Positions 11,062 to 24,260 of a stretch of 64,000 nucleotides of DNA are shown here, piece by piece; the stretch's first letter is position 1, and every line of letters begins with the position of its first letter. Below the pieces are notes generated by a model that ran no database searches, had not been told where the DNA came from, and saw only the letters and a list, made by a program, of their open reading frames with translations. A program made the translations under genes and the position numbers. This stretch comes from Cunninghamia lanceolata (taxonomy: Eukaryota; Streptophyta; Pinopsida; Cupressales; Cupressaceae), in NCBI GenBank assembly GCA_027924645.1, contig BSBN01000297.1, forward strand, positions 4,836,001-4,900,000. The letters run 5' to 3'.

Positions 11062-12577
11062 TGTTGGCAAGAGACACTGCTATGATAAATGACTGAATGT
11101 TGTCATTGACGGCAACAAGGCAAAGTGATTCTACCAATAAGACAAATAGACCTTACTCCAGTAGATCAACTTGGTTTGACAACAAGGCATAAAAGGATTT
11201 AGGTCCAGAAGCCTAAAATGACTAAGTATGGGCAGTATGCAAAGTAAGTGTCAGAGATTGGATCAGTATGCCTCTGCAGTTGAAGATCATTACATGTGGT
11301 TTAGACATGTTAATCATAGCTATTTGGTGATGATATGTTCCAGTGTTCAAGTCTTGACTTCCTTCGGAAGTCATATGGTGAAATAGCTAAGTTCGGATGA
11401 ACAAACTTAAGTTAGAAATAGTGCACAATACCAGAGAAAAAGAGTCCACATTTCTCCATTGTGGCATATTTTGTCTTGCAATTTTGAGGTAGCGAATATA
11501 CATACCATAACTACCTAAATCCATATTTCTAGCTTCTAAAGCTCAACAAATCATTTTCTACAAGTTCTCTAGTATTGGCTCCCACTCTAACAGTTTTCCA
11601 CTATGACAGAGTGGCAGTTCCAAGATCCGCATTTTTCTATTAAGGTCTATGATGTCTTGTGGGTATGAAGGTATGCTAAGAGGTCAATGATGGATTTTGG
11701 ATATGATTTTTAGAGTCTCATATGGTCTGTAGTGGAAGTTATGCTATGATAGTTGAATTAGTCAAGGGTGTTCTTAAGGGACAAGCCAACAGGCTTGTTA
11801 GATCTATATGCAGAGAAGATATAGTGTTTGTACAATCAAAGTAATTAACTAATTGATGCCGACCCATATGAAGACTATTGTGTGTTTTTTTGAGTCTACA
11901 TTGGTATTTGAACACAAGATCAAGCCAACTAGGTACAACAGTTGTATACATGTTTCATATGTTGCTTGCCGACCTACATTTGAGTTAAATCTTATTGCGG
12001 ATATATATTTTAGATGGATTTTAGTGTTGGTGTGATGTGGGTGGGTGGAACATGTGCGAATTTGATTTGTGAATAATCTAAGGTAGTTTACAGAGTAGAA
12101 AGGGATAAAAGGGGAGTAAAGAGAGTATATGTAGTAGAGAAGAAAAGTAGGGCAGACATTATGAAGACATTTGAGTTTGTACACAAAGCTAATAATGGAA
12201 CTACAATTCATCATTCTATAGATGCATATTGGAGCAGTCTTCTCCTGGCAGTGAGCCAACTTTCCTCTATCTTCTATCTTTCTTTCTCTGTGGACAGTGA
12301 GTCAACCTGTAGTGAGCATTTCTTTGGGTAGTGAGCCTTATGTAATCCGATATTGCTATTATAATATATTGTGAGCTAACACTCACCATGGTTTTTCACT
12401 TTTTGGGTTTTCCACATAAAAATCCTAGTGTCTATGTGCTATGTCTTTATGGTTGATGTTCTCATGTCTATTCTACTTTCATGTCATTAATTTTGGTAAT
12501 TGGATTAATGAAGCATTGAAAAATTAGTTTTGCAGAATATTGATTCACCCCCCTCTCAGTATTTCTTATAATCAACA
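11062..12577 (+). repeat. Sirevirus-like 3' LTR
   Basis: The LTR begins TGTTGGCAAG after the last purine tract and ends AATCAACA at 12577, giving 1,516 bp with TGTTG/CAACA ends. Near its right end it has AGTGAGCC-type repeats (12,250-12,340), then a segment around CTCACCATGGTTTTTC and a GATTCACCCCCCTCTCAG block. All three are shared with the copia LTRs at 22.8 and 28.8 kb and in part with 62.7 kb. It ends inside another reading frame, so bases 12578-12582 (ATAGA) would be the target duplication. Confidence 0.88.
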
Positions 12578-12582
12578 ATAGA

Positions 12583-15500
12583 CTGCTAGATTTGTGTTCT
12601 GAGTCTCGGGATGCTAAACTGCCTATGCATGGGTCAACTCTGTTCAAACACTAGCATGATATGAAAGAATACAAAGGCCCTATTTATAATGCCTAGAAAT
12701 TAGATGTGGCAAAATTGATGTGCCCTAATGTATTTGTGAATCCTGACCTAGTGAGGGATGTTGTACAGAGATATGATCCTAGTGCCAGGGTTGTTAGGGC
12801 AGGAAATGGTGAAATAAGGATCAGGACCACAATGGCATTCATTGCATAGGTATTTGGCCTTAACCCTGTTGTAAACAAAAAGATTGATATTAACGTCCTA
12901 AAAGATGAATACAAAAGAGCTCGGCATGCATACATAGTATTCAAGTTGTCTAAGCACAGAGTAAGGGGAATTGATGGAAAGCTAATTAGAATATCAGATA
13001 GTGAAGAAGAACCTTTTGATGTTTCACAATTCATGCATTACTTTGTAAAGACCTACCATACTCTATTCCATGTACTAGGAAGAGATGCTATTGATAAGAT
13101 TCCAATTCCTATGATGATGTTGGCTGTAAATGTATAGGATATTTCAACTACTGAAGCATTTGATTATGCAACCTATGTAGCTAATAAGATGCATGATCAA
13201 CTAGTGAAAATTAAGAACAATCTATATGTTGAAGATGCAAAGGCAGAATTCAAATGGTATTCAATTATGTGACATATGTTTTTGTATGCTGGAACAGGGT
13301 TGTGGCATAAAGATCTATATGTGAGAGCAAGATAAGGATGGTACTCTTATCCCTGTCCAACTGTGGACTCATTTGTTAGATATGCATTGTGAAAGTTTAG
13401 ATTATGTGGTTTTTGAAGAACATTTTGTGAGAAGGTTATTGAAGTTCATGGAGCCTAAAGGTGAAAGGCTTCCAAGGAATGAATTAGATTTCCTGAGACC
13501 ATTTGAGAGAACACCTAAGCTAGGAATTCAACATAATTGGGGTGATTGGTTCCTGCACACCCACACTACTTGTATCAGAGTTTATGGGAGCAAGGTTGCC
13601 CCATATATCCTACCAAAATATGTCCCAAGAAGAATTGCATACTTGGAAATCATCAAGATTGAATGAATCAGATAAGGAGCACTTGAGATTATAGAAGAAA
13701 GGGTATTTTTTTGTACTGCAACCAAGTTTTTTAATTTCTGGGATACAAATAAGGATACTTTGGATGAAACAGACTCAGTGTTGGGAGTTTACAAGATGGG
13801 GTTTGAGGACCCAAGGGTATTTGAACCAGAAGGTTTCATCAACAAAGTAAGACTAGGCATCAAAAGGCCACAACTCACCCATCAAGTCCTATTTGATGAA
13901 GATAAAGTAAGGATCTACTCTACTATGGATGAAATTCATTTGCTGAGGAAGAGGTGGAAGGCAGTGATGGAAGGGGAAAAAATGAGGAAAAATCCAAATC
14001 TTGCATACCCTGGGGCATTTGCAGATGAGAATGATCTAATAATAATGATCTAGAATTTTTTTTTGCCAATGTAGAGAATTTGATTGAAAGTGCTCTAGCA
14101 GGTGAAGAGAGAACTACATATGACCTAAGGAGTTCAGTCAAGACATATAGCAAAAGAAATGAGCCTCCTAATTCACCTCTAGCCAAGAAATTAAAGATTA
14201 TTGACTTGGAACATGAAGAAGAAATAGAGTTTGAATATTTGTAGGAGGAAATTAATGAACAAGAACAAGAAATATCTCAATAGGTGAATTCACCTGAAAG
14301 AATAAGGACTTATCCCTCTCCAGATAACAGGTTGGCAAGGCCACTTTCTAGTGACCAGGTAGATACAGAGGACATCAAAGTACTTGCTTGGTCACAATTT
14401 TTAGAAGATGATTCCTTTGTTAATACCTCCGAGTTTAAGGGGTATTTGTTGAAAGTGAGAAATGAAGAATTTTAGAAGAAAGTGGAAGAAGCAAAAAGAG
14501 GAGCTAATCCTAAGAAGTATGTAGAAATAACACAGAAGGTGCTCAATGAAGTGAGCCAAGATATCAATAGGATGACCCCTAATGAAGGGAGAGCTTTGGT
14601 GGAGAAAAGTGGTATGTTGTTGCTTCCTCACTCGACTTTGGCAGATGCAACTGCATTTGACACTATTACAAGGATGGGCACATATATTTCTGATGATCAA
14701 GTAAATAAAGCACTTTCTATTGTAGGGTTCAATCCCAAATTTGAGACCTTGGCAACATGGGCATTGGCCCCAAACAATAATAATCCAAGGGTGGGTTTAG
14801 GTGAATTAATAGGAGATGTAATAATAAGAGTATTAGATACTCCAGCTCCTCAAGCTGCAAGCTTGAGTGTTCACACAACTCAATTTGTTGAGGCTGACAC
14901 TAATAAATTGCAAAAGGACTATGATGATCTTTTGTTGAAAAATGGATAGCCAATGGAAGAATTAAATAAGTATCAAGGGCAGATGTTGTTGTCTCCAGGA
15001 ACTTTGACTTAGAGTGGTTCAGATCTTATGGATACTGCAGAAGCCTTCCCAACAGATAGAGATGCATTTCTCTCAGAAATTAAGGAGTTGAAAGAAGAGG
15101 TAAAGAATATGAAGGATGAGAAAGAGAACATTGTAAAAGAAATGGTTACAAATTTGATTAACCATAGGTTATCCAAGATTAACTAGGTTTGATGGTACAT
15201 AGAAATCTTATTCAAGTGTGAGAACAACCTAGTAAAAACATGAGAAGGACAAGGAAAGATTGAATGACATGATTAAGGTGTGGCTACCTAGAACTTGAGA
15301 AATAAGGGAAATTCACAGGTGTTCCAAGTTTACCCCTGATGCCCCACTGGAAAAAAAATTAACCCTTGATATGTTAATTTTATTAGAGGAGATAGTGTCT
15401 TTCCAATTGAAGTTAGATAAGCTTTTGAAGAAAAAAAGACAATCAATTGAGAAGATAGACAAAGTTATCATGCCAAGCATATTGGAAGATGATGGGCAAA

Positions 15501-15706
15501 TAAAAAGTTTGGCCAAATGGAAGGCTGATTTTGAAAATATATCTAGCCATCTCATATCTTCAAGTTGTGTAGATGAAGATCCAAGTATGAAGATTTTGAG
15601 TTCTACACTTGATGAACTACATGCATTGGAATTGAATTTTGAAATATTTTGTAAGGAGTCAAAGATCTTATTGGATGCTAGGTATGCAGGGCATAATGAA
15701 AACTAG
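12583..15706 (+). pseudogene. Second large unknown ORF (aORF2), split by the LTR
   Basis: A decayed 3.1-kb coding region of unknown function. The frame is already open at the LTR junction (LLDLCSESRDAKLPMHG), so its 5' part was displaced by the Sirevirus-like insertion. Recognisable stretches are VNPDLVRDVVQRYDPSA, VFGLNPVVNKKI, ISDSEEEPFDVSQF and HNWGDWFLHTHTTCIRVYG; helical Lys/Glu-rich segments follow (FLSEIKELKEEVKNMKDE), ending with YAGHNEN at 15706. At least two frameshifts (between 13,140 and 13,370, and near 15,200) and many stops break it. The VFGLNP region and a later helical region resemble aORF1, so both may belong to one retroelement protein family. No RT, integrase or kinase motif is visible. 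Confidence 0.65.
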
Positions 15707-17576
15707 CAAAATTGATTCCTTTCCAATGGCCTTCAGAGAAAGCATGTGCAGCTTGGTCAGAGAAGTATGGATAAATGTGTCTAGGGTGAACAAAGATCCA
15801 ATCATGTGATATGTCTTCTTCATCATTGGGATAAAACATTTCCAACGGTTTTTTGCCATCTCTAAGATAAATTGTATTTTGTCTTTTTCTCTTTCATATG
15901 TAATTTGAATTAGCTTCACAATGCCTATGGCGATGGCTTGTAATGTAAGATTTGTAACCGACAATTGTTAACGAGTTTTAGGCAACATGTTCTTGTGTCT
16001 ATAAAAGAGCATGTTGTTCCACTTTATAAGGAGATTGGAAGATTTGAGAAATTTTGATAAGTGAAATATAGAGCAATTCTGAGATGTTCTCCATATTCTA
16101 AGTTGTAAGTTTCAATTTCTTGCATGTTGAATGTATTTTCTTTATAAGCACTTTTATCAGTTTCAGATTGCAATATATGAAAAATGCCTTTGAACATGTG
16201 TTTCCATCAATTGTCTCCTGTGTTGTTTACATTTCTCTTTTAAATGAGGATACTAAGGGTTTCTGAGTTTTAGAATATACATTTGCTATATTGCATGTCT
16301 AGTTTTTTGCATCTATTCAAGGAATAGATTAAAATGCTCTAAGTCAAATATGGGGAGATGTGTTTTGCAATAGGGATATTTATAAGAAGAGTTGTTGGAA
16401 ATACCCATTCTTAGTTTGTTATCTATAAAAACAAGAACATAATAAATCCTCTGAATCTAAATGTTTGTTTTGTTTATGATAAGTATTTTGCATGTAAGGG
16501 ATTGACTCTAAACCCTAAGATTGGTACTGGTTAGAGTTGGGCTTATTTTCACAAATCCCCCATAATCAAACAATCATATATACATCAAAAAAGAACAATC
16601 AACTTGTTAGTTTTTAGGAGTAAGGATTTAGTTTCATGTTCTCTGAGCCATTCAATGAAGTAATTTCCAAAGCTACCCAACTTTAAAGTAATTATACAGT
16701 TTTGGTCTGCATTCAAGAGAACATATCTGCTTTAGGTGTCAATATCTAGTGAAATAAGGATTTGCCATATTGATATTGAAGTAAGGGAATACCCCCTAGG
16801 TCTAGCAGAGCCTGAAGTGCAGAGGAGAACAAACAATTGCCTCCTGTTTGTTGGCCACTAACCTAAGAATCCTGAGCATAAAAGATGACAACTTTTTAGG
16901 GAAACTTAGACCATCAGTTAGGAATACCAATAGTACCAAGCCTTATAGATACTATCATGGAGAGAGGACCTTGTCAGATCTAAATGATCATGGCTAGCTT
17001 ACGATGAGTAATAGACTTCTATATCTTGCGAGTGCTCTAGACTTCAACATCTGATCATTTCTCCTCATTTCTCATCTTTCATTGCTTTTATGTAATCCTA
17101 TGTAAATAGTGATAATTAGGACTTTTTGATTTATGTTAAAAGTGGGTAACTAAAAAGATAATTTTTGACATGTCAGTCAGGACAAAATTTTGAAACGTAT
17201 TATAAAATCTTTTTGAAGATCAAATTAGAGAAATCAAGATAAAATTCATTAATTCACTTCAACAAACAATTGAAACCAGAATTCAACCACCAATTATAAC
17301 CTTACTAGAGTATGTTTTTCCTTCAACCTGCTTGTGTTATGTTTTTATGAGTTCTTTTCTTGTGAATATATCCCTAAGGAAAATATGTCTGATACCTATA
17401 ATTGTAAACATCTTTTTAGTTTTTGACTACAAATTCTTTTTAATCTGTAAACTGAATTCTATTTTAAGTTTCCATTTGCAGTTATAAGAGGATTGGAAAG
17501 TCAACAATTATCAACTTATGAAATCAATAAAGCTTTACTGATTCAAGTTGTTGATTTATACATTATTGTTTATTTG
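15707..17576. other. Non-coding flank with one TATA-like site
   Basis: No gene found. A TATA-like TCTATAAAAGAG at about 15,998 lies between the inverted words AACATG and CATGTT, and could be an LTR promoter of the element that carried aORF2. A TGTTAACGAG start at about 15,968 would suit an LTR boundary, but I found no matching end, purine cluster or partner. The rest is featureless AT-rich DNA. Confidence 0.35.
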
Positions 17577-17580
17577 GTGT

Positions 17581-17652
17581 CATGCCCACAATTGTCATGT
17601 GGTCATGATGCACAACACACGTGTCATGTCCACATTTGTCATGTGGTCATGA
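17581..17652. repeat. Short direct repeat, about 28 bp x 2
   Basis: CATGCCCACAATTGTCATGT at 17,581 recurs with two changes at 17,625. Both copies continue GGTCATGA. Each unit is itself partly palindromic around TCATG. Confidence 0.75.
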
Positions 17653-17659
17653 CATGAAA

Positions 17660-18394
17660 TATCAAAAAAAAATTCCACCGACTCTACAAACCCCCTCGCA
17701 TGCATCAAGCACGCTCGGTGATACACGCATGTAACATAGTTATGTTAGCAACCCATGTTAAGCATGTCACCTGAAGGTGGGGAAGTGAATCTCAAATGGG
17801 ATAATGAGAACTCAATTTGCAATCCTTACGAGGTGATAGCCACTAAGGGGGTATCTGTTGCGAGGAGCGATGCTAAGAGGGTTGGTTCCCGTCTCAGGAT
17901 CCAACCCTAGAGTTTACTAAATGAGGTGGAATGCTTTTGATTTAAATCATAATCTACCTCAAAACAACTAATAACTAATAAAATAACATTAAAATAATGC
18001 CACAAATCAACTTTCAAATTGAAACTTTTAATCATCAACTAATGCAAAAAGGTAAAAAATTGAATTAAATTAAATAAATATTTCCATCTAAAGTCTAAGA
18101 AAATTTTGGTAGCATAATGGGATAAAAGAGAATAATTTCCCTAGTGATTTTGACAGCATAACACCATCTCATCAACTATGGGAGAGTTGCAAAATAAATT
18201 AAAAATTAAAAATACACAATAACCCCTTTCAAAATTTAGATGAAAATAAAAGCATAAATTAAATTTCACTAAATTACTTTACCCATAAAAAAAATCAAAT
18301 TTGAATAAAACACTATAGGGTTTAATTAATAAAGTCCAACCATTTAAATTGATAGTTTAAAAAGTCATGGAGGTTTGAATAAATAACTAGGACA
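17660..18394. other. Non-coding, no feature recognised
   Basis: Contains a slightly GC-richer patch (17,680-17,930), then A-rich DNA. No open frame or repeat structure was seen. Confidence 0.5.
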
Positions 18395-18815
18395 TTAAAT
18401 GAAAATAACCATCTCTTTAAAGGCATTTCCTCAATAAATACAAATGGTAAAAATTAAATAAAAAGCACTAAAGCACACCTAGACTAAAAACCAAAAATCC
18501 CACATAAAAATAAATCATCTCTTTAAATGCATTTCCTCCATAAATACAAATGGTAAAAATTAAATAAAAAGCACTAAAGCACACCTACACTAAAATCCAA
18601 AAATCCCACATAAAAATAAATCATCTTTTTAAATGCATTCCCTCCATAAATACAAATGGTAAAATTTAAATAAAAAGCACTAAAGCACACCCACACTAAA
18701 ATCCAAAAATCCCACATAAAAATAAATCATCTCTTTAAATGTATTTCCTCCATAAATACAAAAAACAAAAATTAAATAAAAGGCACTAAAGCACACCCAC
18801 AGAAAAATGCCAAAA
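18395..18815. repeat. Tandem repeat, about 105-bp unit x 4
   Basis: Four head-to-tail units share AAATCATCTCTTTAAATGC, TAAATACAAATGG and AAAAAGCACTAAAGCACACC. Unit starts are near 18,411, 18,517, 18,622 and 18,728. The middle units are nearly identical and the outer ones more diverged, the usual edge effect in tandem arrays. There is no coding capacity. Confidence 0.92.
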
Positions 18816-19696
18816 AAACACTCCCACTCTCTAAGTGGGTTTAAAATAGATAAAGTAGGTTTAATTCACTAACACCCTCCTAATCTCTAGGGTAGCAAAT
18901 CCTAGAAATAAATTTATAAAAGCACTCATCTCTCTCATTTGCTCTCACATAATCACATTGTTTTTAAACAGTTTGCAGGTTTTCAAGGAGAGGAGCAAGT
19001 GGGAAGGTACTTTCCCAAGTGGAAAGTATCTTCCCCAATGAAGATTTTCTAATTTCTCTATCATTCTCTATTGTTCTCTATCATTTTATATTGTTCTCTA
19101 TCATGCAACAGAATAAGATTATTAGCTCTCTATTTTCTAAGTTCTACAAAATAATTCTCTGGTTTTATTTTGCAATAAATACCCAAGTAAATATACTTAT
19201 GCATAGGATGTTTGGTTTTATACACAACCATATATATAAAGAAATATACAGGGCAAAATGGCCAAACCCTAAAAATTACAGTCATTAAATAAATCATAAT
19301 GAATATTGAAGGTTTAAATAGTTGAAAGGCCGAATGATGTAATGTAGGTGTCACAGTGGATAAAATGTAGGTAGTGGGGAGTTTAACCCCAAAAGAAGTC
19401 ATGGAGGGGGGGTGGACGGGGGTCTGTCCCCCAGAAACCAGCATAGGGTAGTGGTGTTCGGCTGCTGCCTAGTCTTTTTTTTCTTTTTTGTTGTTTTGAA
19501 CAAGGCTTAAAGGAACCCTAAGTGCTAGATGCATGATTTCATTTAAAAAAAATAAATCTTACTTTATTTATATTGCAATAAACTCTTAGCTTAACACTAT
19601 GTAATATATATATATATATAAACCACTATAGTAAATTCTTTTCACTATGTAAAAAAATAAACACAGTGCCTTTAAAAACAACAAGCTGCAACAAGA

Positions 19697-19699
<3 letters not shown>
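18816..19699. other. Non-coding, no gene recognised
   Basis: AT-rich, with a short G-rich stretch (GGAGGGGGGGTGGACGGG near 19,400) that might be an old polypurine tract. No LTR boundary was confirmed beside it. Confidence 0.4.
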
Positions 19700-19795
<96 letters not shown>

Positions 19796-19815
19796 CACAC
19801 ACACACACACACACA
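19700..19815. repeat. TA/CA compound microsatellite
   Basis: About 43 TA units (19,700-19,785) are joined to about 14 AC units (19,787-19,815). Open frames across it are artefacts of the dinucleotides. Confidence 0.98.
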
Positions 19816-21190
19816 TTAATATATGAAGGATAAGTTGATTATCCTAAGCATTAATAAACATAATCTAAATTTAACACAAGGGTTTAATTTCTTTACTTAA
19901 CAAAACATAATGCAAAAATAAATCTATTTATTTTTCTTTGACTCAACATAAGCTCAAAATATACATATTTTTCTTTCCTTTTTTTGGCAAGTTAATATAA
20001 GAAGATAAATTGAGAGGGAGAGAGAGATTTACTACATTCTTTTATCCACTCAAAAGTAACATGGAATGAACATTAGGAGGATAGAAACATATATTTTCTT
20101 TTATACCATATATCTTCTTAACTTAAGATCAAGAATATTTAAAACCCATAAATCAATTATATTATTGATATTAACAAAAGAATATACAAGTATTTGGAAT
20201 ACAATAAGAGCAACTTAAAAGAGGTTTGACTCTCATAAATACACTAACTATTACAAGCCCAAAATAGGATTAAGGCATCTCAATGCCATCTCTTATACAA
20301 AACTACAAAAGCCATAAACTCAAATTTTCTTCTCAAAACCGAAATCCTCCATAGCCACCAAATGAACCTACAAACACACAAAATAGCTCACTATGCCCGT
20401 GGGAAGCTCTTCTCCCAACCTAGGCCTACAGGTAGGCCACCCCCAAGGTAGGAGACCTTTCAATAATCAAGGATCCAACCACAAGATAAAATCACACACA
20501 CCAAACACAATAACACCCTCCCAAGGTTAAACACAAAACCAACCCATTTTGAAAATGAATTTGAAGGGCGAGAGAGTGGACTAAGTTCTCAACTCAAGGA
20601 GACCCAAAACTTGAATACTCATAAACCTTTGGCCTCTTGCCATAAACTTCTCATATTTCCATCACAAGGCACTCTTTCCATAAAACCATACTTCTCAAAA
20701 TTACAACACAAGGCCCATGGCCATAAAAAAAACTATACCAAAACCAAGAGGAGAAACTGAGGAGGTTCACACCTCTATCAACCAAGACAAAGGTGAGCTC
20801 TCTCACATGGAGAGCTCACCCCAACAAACCTTTAAAACCCACATACACAAAACTAAAAGAACATAAGCACAAAAATCATAAGCATACATAATTCATAATC
20901 AAAAGCAAGTAAAACAATAGGCTTGAAGCCTTGAGGAATACCTCTCAAGCTTCAAGGGTAGAGAATGTTGATGAAGAGATTTCCACAAATCCTTCCCAAA
21001 ATCCTTCAAAGTTCTACCAATCTTTCTCTCCTTCCCAACACAACCATAAAAATCCTCAAAAGAAAGAAAAGAACCTTCATCTCATCTCAAAGAGAGAGAT
21101 AAATAGGCAACGCTAACAAACCCTAATGGATGAGAAGCTAACACTTGTCACCCTCTCCTCCATCCACATAACCCTCCTCACAACCCCACA
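19816..21190. other. Non-coding, no gene recognised
   Basis: AT-rich DNA with many short A/C-rich runs. A GC-richer patch (20,395-20,460) holds GCCTACAGGTAGGC, a small palindrome. The only plus-strand frame of note (20,931-21,116) is low complexity and lacks a recognisable domain. Confidence 0.45.
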
Positions 21191-21191
21191 A

Positions 21192-21400
21192 GAATGAGGG
21201 GGTGACACTTGTCATCTCCTCATTCCACAACTACACACTCTCCCACAAATGCTCTCACACGTGTGAGAGCATAGGGAGATGTGAGCACACAAAGGAAGCT
21301 TCTCATGAATGAGGAGGTGACACTTGTCACGGTCTCATTCAACTAAGCTACACTCTTCCTCACAAATGTTCTCACACATGTGTGAGAGCATAGGGAAGAG
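21192..21400. repeat. Duplicated block with perfect palindromes
   Basis: Two diverged copies of a roughly 95-bp block (21,192-21,286 and 21,308-21,400) share GAATGAGG, GGTGACACTTGTCA and CATAGGGA. Each has a palindrome at the same place: GCTCTCACACGTGTGAGAGC, a perfect 20-mer at 21,251-21,270, and CTCACACATGTGTGAG at 21,371-21,386. The pairing is kept although the centre changed from CACGTG to CATG. Confidence 0.88.
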
Positions 21401-21420
21401 GTCTCACACATGTGAGAAGT

Positions 21421-22483
21421 TTCAAGAATCTTCTAAAGTACTTGAGGCAAGGGTAACCTTACCCTAAGTGTGTGAGGTTAGGTTAGGTGAGATGGTGACA
21501 TGCCAACCACCTCTCCCATCTCCCAAACTCGTCACTTGACTCAAGGGCCAAGTTTAGGTGACAATACATGGTTTAAAACAAGTTTAAACATGTTAAGAAT
21601 GGTCCTGGACCCTAGGGGTATGACCTAGGGTCAATATTTGACCATTATTAACACTAGGGAACATATAAATTCACTTGAAAAGGGCTCCAAACATTTAGCA
21701 CTAAAATTGTGCAAACCCAACATTACAATTTTTCACAACACATTAAGAGATCAATTAAAAAAGGGTAAACCTTACAAAATATCATAAATCAAATACAACA
21801 TGATCATCATTCTCAACCACAAATGAACTTAGTCCATCTTAGGGACTAGGTCGACTTAACAGGGATATAGCATATGGTTATTGTCCGACCTCTGATTTTC
21901 CATGGGCATGGAAAGTTACCTGCACACTTCCATAAACCCATTAATAGCACATGATAGAAATAGCCAAAGTGAAGTGAACTACATATAACACACACATGAT
22001 TGCATAATCACATATAACATCCATAATAACCACATGCTAACATATATATGTTTCTCAATTCATTAAACATTCACAAGTATAATCAAGATTACATAATGTA
22101 AGATATATCATCAATTTCATCATCACTACACATACCAATAATGTCAAATGAAATCATAGAATCTAAACATCATATCATCAAATGAAATCTAACATGAGAT
22201 CTAATCATCCACAAAGCATAAACCATCTATCTAATCAAGCATAAGATAAAGTAAAGAAGGTCTAAGCATAGGATCAACAGTCCCCAAATGTCTACATGTC
22301 CACCATAAAATCCATCAAATATGTATCGTAAGCAAAAATATAAGGTGAGATAAAAGTAGGCCTCACACCACAACATCACTACACTGACCCAAGATAGGGC
22401 TACAATCCCATAGATCAAACCCTTTTCTAGGGTGAAGTAGAACAACACTGTCTAAGAGGGAAACTACTTCCAGTCGCACAAGG
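21421..22483. other. Non-coding, no gene recognised
   Basis: AT-rich sequence left of the CACTA exon. I looked here for the left CACTA terminus (CACTAGTACAAA or similar) and did not find it, so the CACTA left end is lost or unrecognisable. Confidence 0.45.
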
Positions 22484-22660
22484 GTGGGCCTCACATTTGG
22501 ACTTCAGGAAATGAGGAAAAGGATTGTAAGGCACAAACTAGATGATAGTGATCATGATTCTAAAATTTTAGTGATAGATTATGAGCACTTTCATAGAGAA
22601 AAAGTGGCCAAAAATAATGAATACTTATCACATCTTGGTTTGACAAACATGCAAGTTGTA
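22484..22660 (+). pseudogene. CACTA B TNPA-like gene, upstream exon
   Basis: A short exon (FGLQEMRKRIVRHKLDDSD, YEHFHREKVAKNNEYLSHLG) resembles the start of plant CACTA ORF proteins of the TNPA/PTTA type. The coding run fades near NMQVVN, where a donor-like GTTGTAAATC occurs, and a copia element interrupts the following intron at 22,753. The link with the exons after 30,230 rests on strand, spacing and style of sequence. Confidence 0.55.
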
Positions 22661-22752
22661 AATCCACTAAGTAGTATATTATTTGTTTAATAGTGTTTAA
22701 TGAAATTGTATCGGCAAGAGATTTTTGTATATAAGACATAATATGATATTTT

Positions 22753-24260
22753 TATTGAAATGCACAAGACAACTGAGAGGGGGGGTGAATCAGTTGTTAC
22801 CAAAACTTAACTTCTTATGAACATCAATACATCAATCACTTAATAACTGTTATTATGATTTAACCATGAAAGCATGAAATCGAAAACTTAAGCACAATCA
22901 CATATTCAACACAAGAAACACTAGATTTTTTACATGGAAAAGCCTATAAGGGAAAAACCATGGTGAGTGTTAGCTCAAAAAAAATATGTTATAGCAATAC
23001 CAAAAATGAGAGGATCACTGCCTTAGGGCTCACTGCCCAAAATGCTCATTGCAAAAGTTAGGGCTCACTGCCAAGATCAGGTCACTACCAAGGTGTGGCT
23101 CACTACCAAAGGTTTGTGAACTGATTTGATAGCATCTACTCCATGCTTGATTTTAGTTCCATTGAAGCGCAATTCATTTCCTTTGTTCTACTTTGCCTTT
23201 ACACTTCACACTTACCTTCACATCTTCACAATCGATACATTTTTCATGATTTCATTACAAGTATTTATACAACTCATCAACCTTGGAATGTACATCAATG
23301 TCGGCATTACAATCATCAACCATTGGAACAATCTCCAAGGTCAACATTAAAAAAATACATTAGAATAGGTCTGGACCTAAATATAATTTTCTAAGGAAAA
23401 TATGTATGCAGATCATGTCACGCCTTAGCTGGGACTCAAATACAATCTTCCATGCAACAATACGTTTCCACAATCTCCAAGATACAATCACAAGTAGGGA
23501 GGACAACTAGGTCGACCAAGACCAGTGTTATCACTAAGACATTTAGGAACAAGCTTCATCCACGATTCAGATTATACTTTACAGACTAATCAAAAGGTTA
23601 GAACATGATCTAGAGACATCCACAAGCAAGTTATAATCATCAAGAACATTCACACAAGACCCAACCACTTTAGCTAGAAGATTTTTCAAACCAAAGCACT
23701 TGAACAACACTTTTAGCCACTGTTATAAAGAAAAGATCACTTGTGGACCACCAAATCATGAACCATTTGAGTTGAAGGCACATAACATCATCCCAAACTT
23801 AACTCTTAGAACCACAGACTATAATACTTCAATGTGGAGGAATGTGGAGCAAAATGCTTTCTCCCTGTCACCATTGAATACACAGAAAAATAATTTTTAC
23901 TCTGGTGAACAGAACTCTCTCAAATCTTCATACCAGAGGCTCAAACTTGGAATATAACATATAAAGACTTCCCTTTAAATAACTTCCAAACAACAGACAA
24001 AGATATGCAATCTATAGGATATGTGGAGTAAATTACTGAACAATTTTTCAGTAAACCAGAATACTCTGCTTTCACTAGGAGAGCAAATTTTCTCAAAAGC
24101 ACTTGGAAACTTAATAACAAACATATTCTCATGATCTTTAGGACTTATGCAAAGAGATACTCTTCACTAGAAAGCAACAAAATAAGAGCACAGTTGACAC
24201 TAATGACAACACAGATATGTTGACATCAATGACAACACCAATTAGCACATACTTGTAACA
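22753..24260 (-). repeat. copia B 3' LTR
   Basis: 1,508 bp. Its left end in plus reading is TATTGAAA where the partner has TGTTGAAA, so the terminal TG is mutated. It carries more AGTGAGCC-type minisatellite units (22,990-23,110) than its partner, which explains most of the length difference. Confidence 0.95.

Noticed and set aside
11849..12259. 136-codon minus-strand frame
   Set aside because: It lies wholly within the Sirevirus-like LTR, antisense to the element, and shows no domain.
18395..18815. CRISPR-like array
   Set aside because: Units of about 105 bp are continuous with no spacers, and the genome is a plant's. It is an ordinary tandem repeat.
19586..19816. Minus-strand open frames of repeated Tyr-Ile and Cys-Val
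   Set aside because: They are translations of the TA/CA microsatellite, not genes.
23126..23394. Paired plus-strand frames in the copia LTR, also at 29,084
   Set aside because: They recur because the two LTRs are copies of each other. There is no domain, and they are antisense to the element.
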